Origin: Synergistaceae bacterium
Lineage (GTDB): Bacteria; Synergistota; Synergistia; Synergistales; Aminobacteriaceae
DNA length: 6,257 bases
Reading direction: 5' to 3'
Assembly (NCBI GenBank): GCA_031270755.1
Contig: JAISWV010000280.1
Span: 1-6,257, forward strand
In this document: positions 5,039 to 6,257 of the stretch, piece by piece
Layout: every line of letters starts with the position of its first letter
Position numbering within the stretch: position 1 is the first letter of the stretch
Made by a program: the position numbers and the translations under genes
Notes under the pieces: model-generated
Databases searched by the model: none
The model's input: only the letters and a program-made list of their open reading frames with translations
What the model was told of the DNA's origin: nothing

Positions 5039-5093
5039 ATAAAAAATAAAAAATAAAAAAAGATTTTGCTCAAAAAACTCAGGCTCTCAGGCT
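5039..5093. repeat. A/T-rich tract and 8-bp tandem repeat behind the secreted-protein gene
   Basis: CTCAGGCT is repeated twice without gap (5078-5093), directly abutting the stop codon of the secreted-protein gene. Beyond it is an A-rich tract (AATAAAAAATAAAAAA style, about 5039-5061), which is a long T-run in that gene's direction. A terminator would fit the position, but no GC-rich stem precedes the T-run, so none is called. Confidence 0.4.
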
Positions 5094-5678
5094 CTAAGGT
5101 TTTTGCGGGGCGTTTTGCTCCGCTTCACGGGCTCCAGCCTTACGGGCTTCAGCTTCGCGGGCCTCACGCTCCAAACGGGCCTTCGTGTCGGCCTCGGTGG
5201 GCTCCGCCAACTGCAACGCCAGGTCTTGACTGACGGTCCGTCCTCCGAAGTTGTCCCGCAGCCCCACCTCCAGGACGTAGTTTCCCGGCGTCCAGCCTTC
5301 GAAGGCAAAGCTGAACCCCAGGGCCTGCGTGGGCAGCTTCGAGCGGATTTGGGTCACCAGCTTGGCCATGTCGGACTGGAACGTGAGCTTCCGCCCGCTC
5401 TGGGGCAGCTTGACCTTCACGTCCACGGCGAGGTCCAGGTTGTACTCGTCCTGGGTGTTGGGCGTCAACGGCATGGCGAACCCTCCCGCTTCCACGTAGA
5501 TCGAGCAGGTGTCGTCCAGAGTGAAACGATTTCCGCTCCTCGGCGTATACTGCCCCAACCCCATCATCTCGTCGACGAACACGAGCTTTTGAATGGCCAG
5601 ATTCTCCGCCCCCAAAGCGCGAGATTCCACGCACACCCAAAAGGCAAATGTCACGAAAAGAAATAGATTTTTTTTCAC
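5094..5678 (-). CDS. Secreted or periplasmic protein of unknown function (194 aa)
   Basis: GTG 5678 is the start: a perfect AGGAGG lies 8 bases upstream and the protein then opens with a standard signal peptide, MKKNLFLFVTFAFWVCV...ALGA, probably cut near residue 24. A longer frame from TTG 5753 would bury that signal. No lipobox is seen. The mature part looks like a beta-sandwich: strands such as GNRFTLDDTCSIYVEAGGF, LDLAVDVKVKLP and GNYVLEVGLRDNFGGRTVSQDLAL (about 136-159), the last resembling a 'PGDYTLTVTVRDK.SG' strand pair. The last 35 residues are Glu-, Arg- and Ala-rich (REAREAEARKAGAREAE), a likely charged helix. I do not recognise a named family. It lies behind a histidine kinase gene on the same strand but has its own promoter-like sequence, so it may be a target of that two-component system. 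Confidence 0.8.
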   Translation of the reverse strand: MKKNLFLFVTFAFWVCVESRALGAENLAIQKLVFVDEMMGLGQYTPRSGNRFTLDDTCSIYVEAGGFAMPLTPNTQDEYNLDLAVDVKVKLPQSGRKLTFQSDMAKLVTQIRSKLPTQALGFSFAFEGWTPGNYVLEVGLRDNFGGRTVSQDLALQLAEPTEADTKARLEREAREAEARKAGAREAEQNAPQKP

Positions 5679-5703
5679 AGAATGGACCTCCTCAAAGAAT
5701 TTG

Positions 5704-5735
5704 TAATTTGGGCGTTCCCCGACAGAACCGGGGGT
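5704..5735 (-). promoter_or_regulatory. Leader hairpin of the secreted-protein gene
   Basis: In the predicted untranslated leader, CCCCG and CGGGG flank a 7-base GTTCTGT loop, and flanking TTGGC/GCCCAA extend the stem imperfectly. It may stabilise the message. It is weak evidence for control. Confidence 0.25.
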
Positions 5736-5752
5736 ATGCCAACCCGAATTCA

Positions 5753-5761
5753 ATTATATCA
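5753..5761 (-). promoter_or_regulatory. Extended -10 promoter of the secreted-protein gene
   Basis: TGATATAAT on the minus strand is a perfect -10 box with the TG extension. No -35 consensus is seen 17 bases upstream, as expected for an extended -10 or an activated promoter. Transcription would start near 5746, giving a leader of about 68 bases. Confidence 0.5.
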
Positions 5762-5796
5762 GCCCCCCGCCGCAGCCGGACCCCGATATACCACAT

Positions 5797-5824
5797 TGTT
5801 TGAGTTGTTTGCGACCTGTTTGCG
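5797..5824 (+). promoter_or_regulatory. Three direct repeats TGTTTG(C/A)G, possible regulator site
   Basis: Copies start at 5797 (TGTTTGAG), 5806 (TGTTTGCG) and 5817 (TGTTTGCG); the last two are identical over nine bases with an 11-bp period. The group lies some 40-65 bp upstream of the -10 box of the secreted-protein gene, where OmpR/PhoB-type activators commonly bind direct repeats of about 11 bp. It lies between a histidine kinase and the possible target gene. Confidence 0.35.
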
Positions 5825-5831
5825 ATTGCGA

Positions 5832-6257
5832 TTACAGCTTAGGTAACGCTATCTGAAAGCGGCTGCCGTGTTCTAAGCGGCTTTCCACTTCAATTTTTCC
5901 TCCATGCGCCGTCATGATCGCCTTCACGACGGCGAGCCCGATTCCCGACCCTCCCGACAAGCGGTTGCGGGATTTGTCGGCACGGTAGAACCGTTCGAAG
6001 ATGAACGGCAGTTCTTTTTGTGGAATACCGATACCGTTGTCTTCGATCGCGAGAAGCACAGAGTCGCTGGTCTCGGAAAAGATCACACGGATCGTTCCCC
6101 TTGGTTGCGTGTACTTTATGGCGTTGGAGAGCAAATTTGTCAGTACTTGCCGCATCCGGTTCCGGTCGGCGGGAACATTCGGGCAGGTTCCTTCAGCCGA
6201 AACATTCAGTTCCTTTACGGCAATATCCACCTCGAAACCGGAGAGCGTTTTCTTCGC
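5832..6257 (-). CDS. Sensor histidine kinase, C-terminal ATPase domain (partial, N-terminus outside the window)
   Basis: The visible 141 residues are a complete HATPase_c domain. The N box RMRQVLTNLLSNAIKYT lies at about visible residues 34-50, the G1 box DNGIGIP at 73-79, the F box FIFERFYRADKSR at 85-97 and the G2 box GGSGIGLAVV at 102-111, ending HGSRFQIALPKL. The pattern fits the PhoR/BaeS-like kinases paired with OmpR-family regulators. The frame stays open to the window edge without a stop, so the GTG at 6230 is not the start; the sensor, membrane and phospho-His (DHp) parts lie beyond. The cognate regulator is expected upstream of the kinase. The stop (TAA, 5832-5834) is followed by about 150 bp before the secreted-protein gene, with no clear terminator. 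Confidence 0.92.
   Translation of the reverse strand, partial: AKKTLSGFEVDIAVKELNVSAEGTCPNVPADRNRMRQVLTNLLSNAIKYTQPRGTIRVIFSETSDSVLLAIEDNGIGIPQKELPFIFERFYRADKSRNRLSGGSGIGLAVVKAIMTAHGGKIEVESRLEHGSRFQIALPKL

Noticed and set aside
5011..5061. T-runs on the minus strand that could end the secreted-protein transcript
   Set aside because: No stable GC-rich stem directly precedes either run, so a Rho-independent terminator is not supported.
5103..5666. A plus-strand open frame opposite the secreted-protein gene
   Set aside because: The minus-strand frame has the ribosome binding site, signal peptide and promoter; this one has none.

Overview
The window looks like an accessory or intergenic-rich stretch of a bacterial chromosome. 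Coding DNA is moderately GC-rich by eye, GTG starts are used, and Shine-Dalgarno sites are strong. An uncoupled LigB-like/AMMECR1 gene pair, a DUF3782-type protein and GC-rich intergenic repeats would suit an anaerobe such as a Synergistota member. That placement is an impression only; no rRNA or other marker is present.

Region 1 (1-1427) is the disturbed part. An AT-rich start holds at most a 38-residue membrane-like ORF. It is followed by the remains of a PD-(D/E)XK nuclease-fold gene of the DUF3782 type. A 158-bp near-perfect palindrome (229-386) interrupts the N-terminal coiled-coil of this gene. The palindrome has 12-bp perfect terminal inverted repeats and is flanked by CCAG direct repeats (225-228 and 387-390). 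Conceptual removal of the element plus one CCAG joins the two gene halves in the same reading frame, so this is a MITE-like insertion with its target gene still readable. The 3' part survives as an ORF (394-963). It overlaps by 11 bp a small gene (953-1405) that joins a ribbon-helix-helix-like N-terminus to a helix-turn-helix like that of the serine-recombinase 'Recombinase' domain.

Region 2 (1428-2900) holds a 12-TM MFS transporter on the minus strand. A 260-bp divergent intergenic region follows, packed with GC-rich inverted repeats and two diverged copies of a 29-bp repeat. The second copy can pair with the ribosome binding site of the next gene.

Region 3 (2901-4291) carries two plus-strand genes in tandem, a LigB-like class III dioxygenase-fold protein and an AMMECR1-domain protein. 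These are components of the AmmeMemoRadiSam set. The radical SAM partner is not in the window.

Region 4 (4363-6257) is all minus strand: an isochorismatase-family hydrolase with a perfect -10 box and a palindrome in its promoter, a secreted protein of unknown function with an extended -10 promoter, and the C-terminal ATPase domain of a sensor histidine kinase cut by the window edge. Three TGTTTG-type repeats lie between the kinase and the secreted-protein promoter and could be a regulator site. No rRNA, intact tRNA or CRISPR array was seen.
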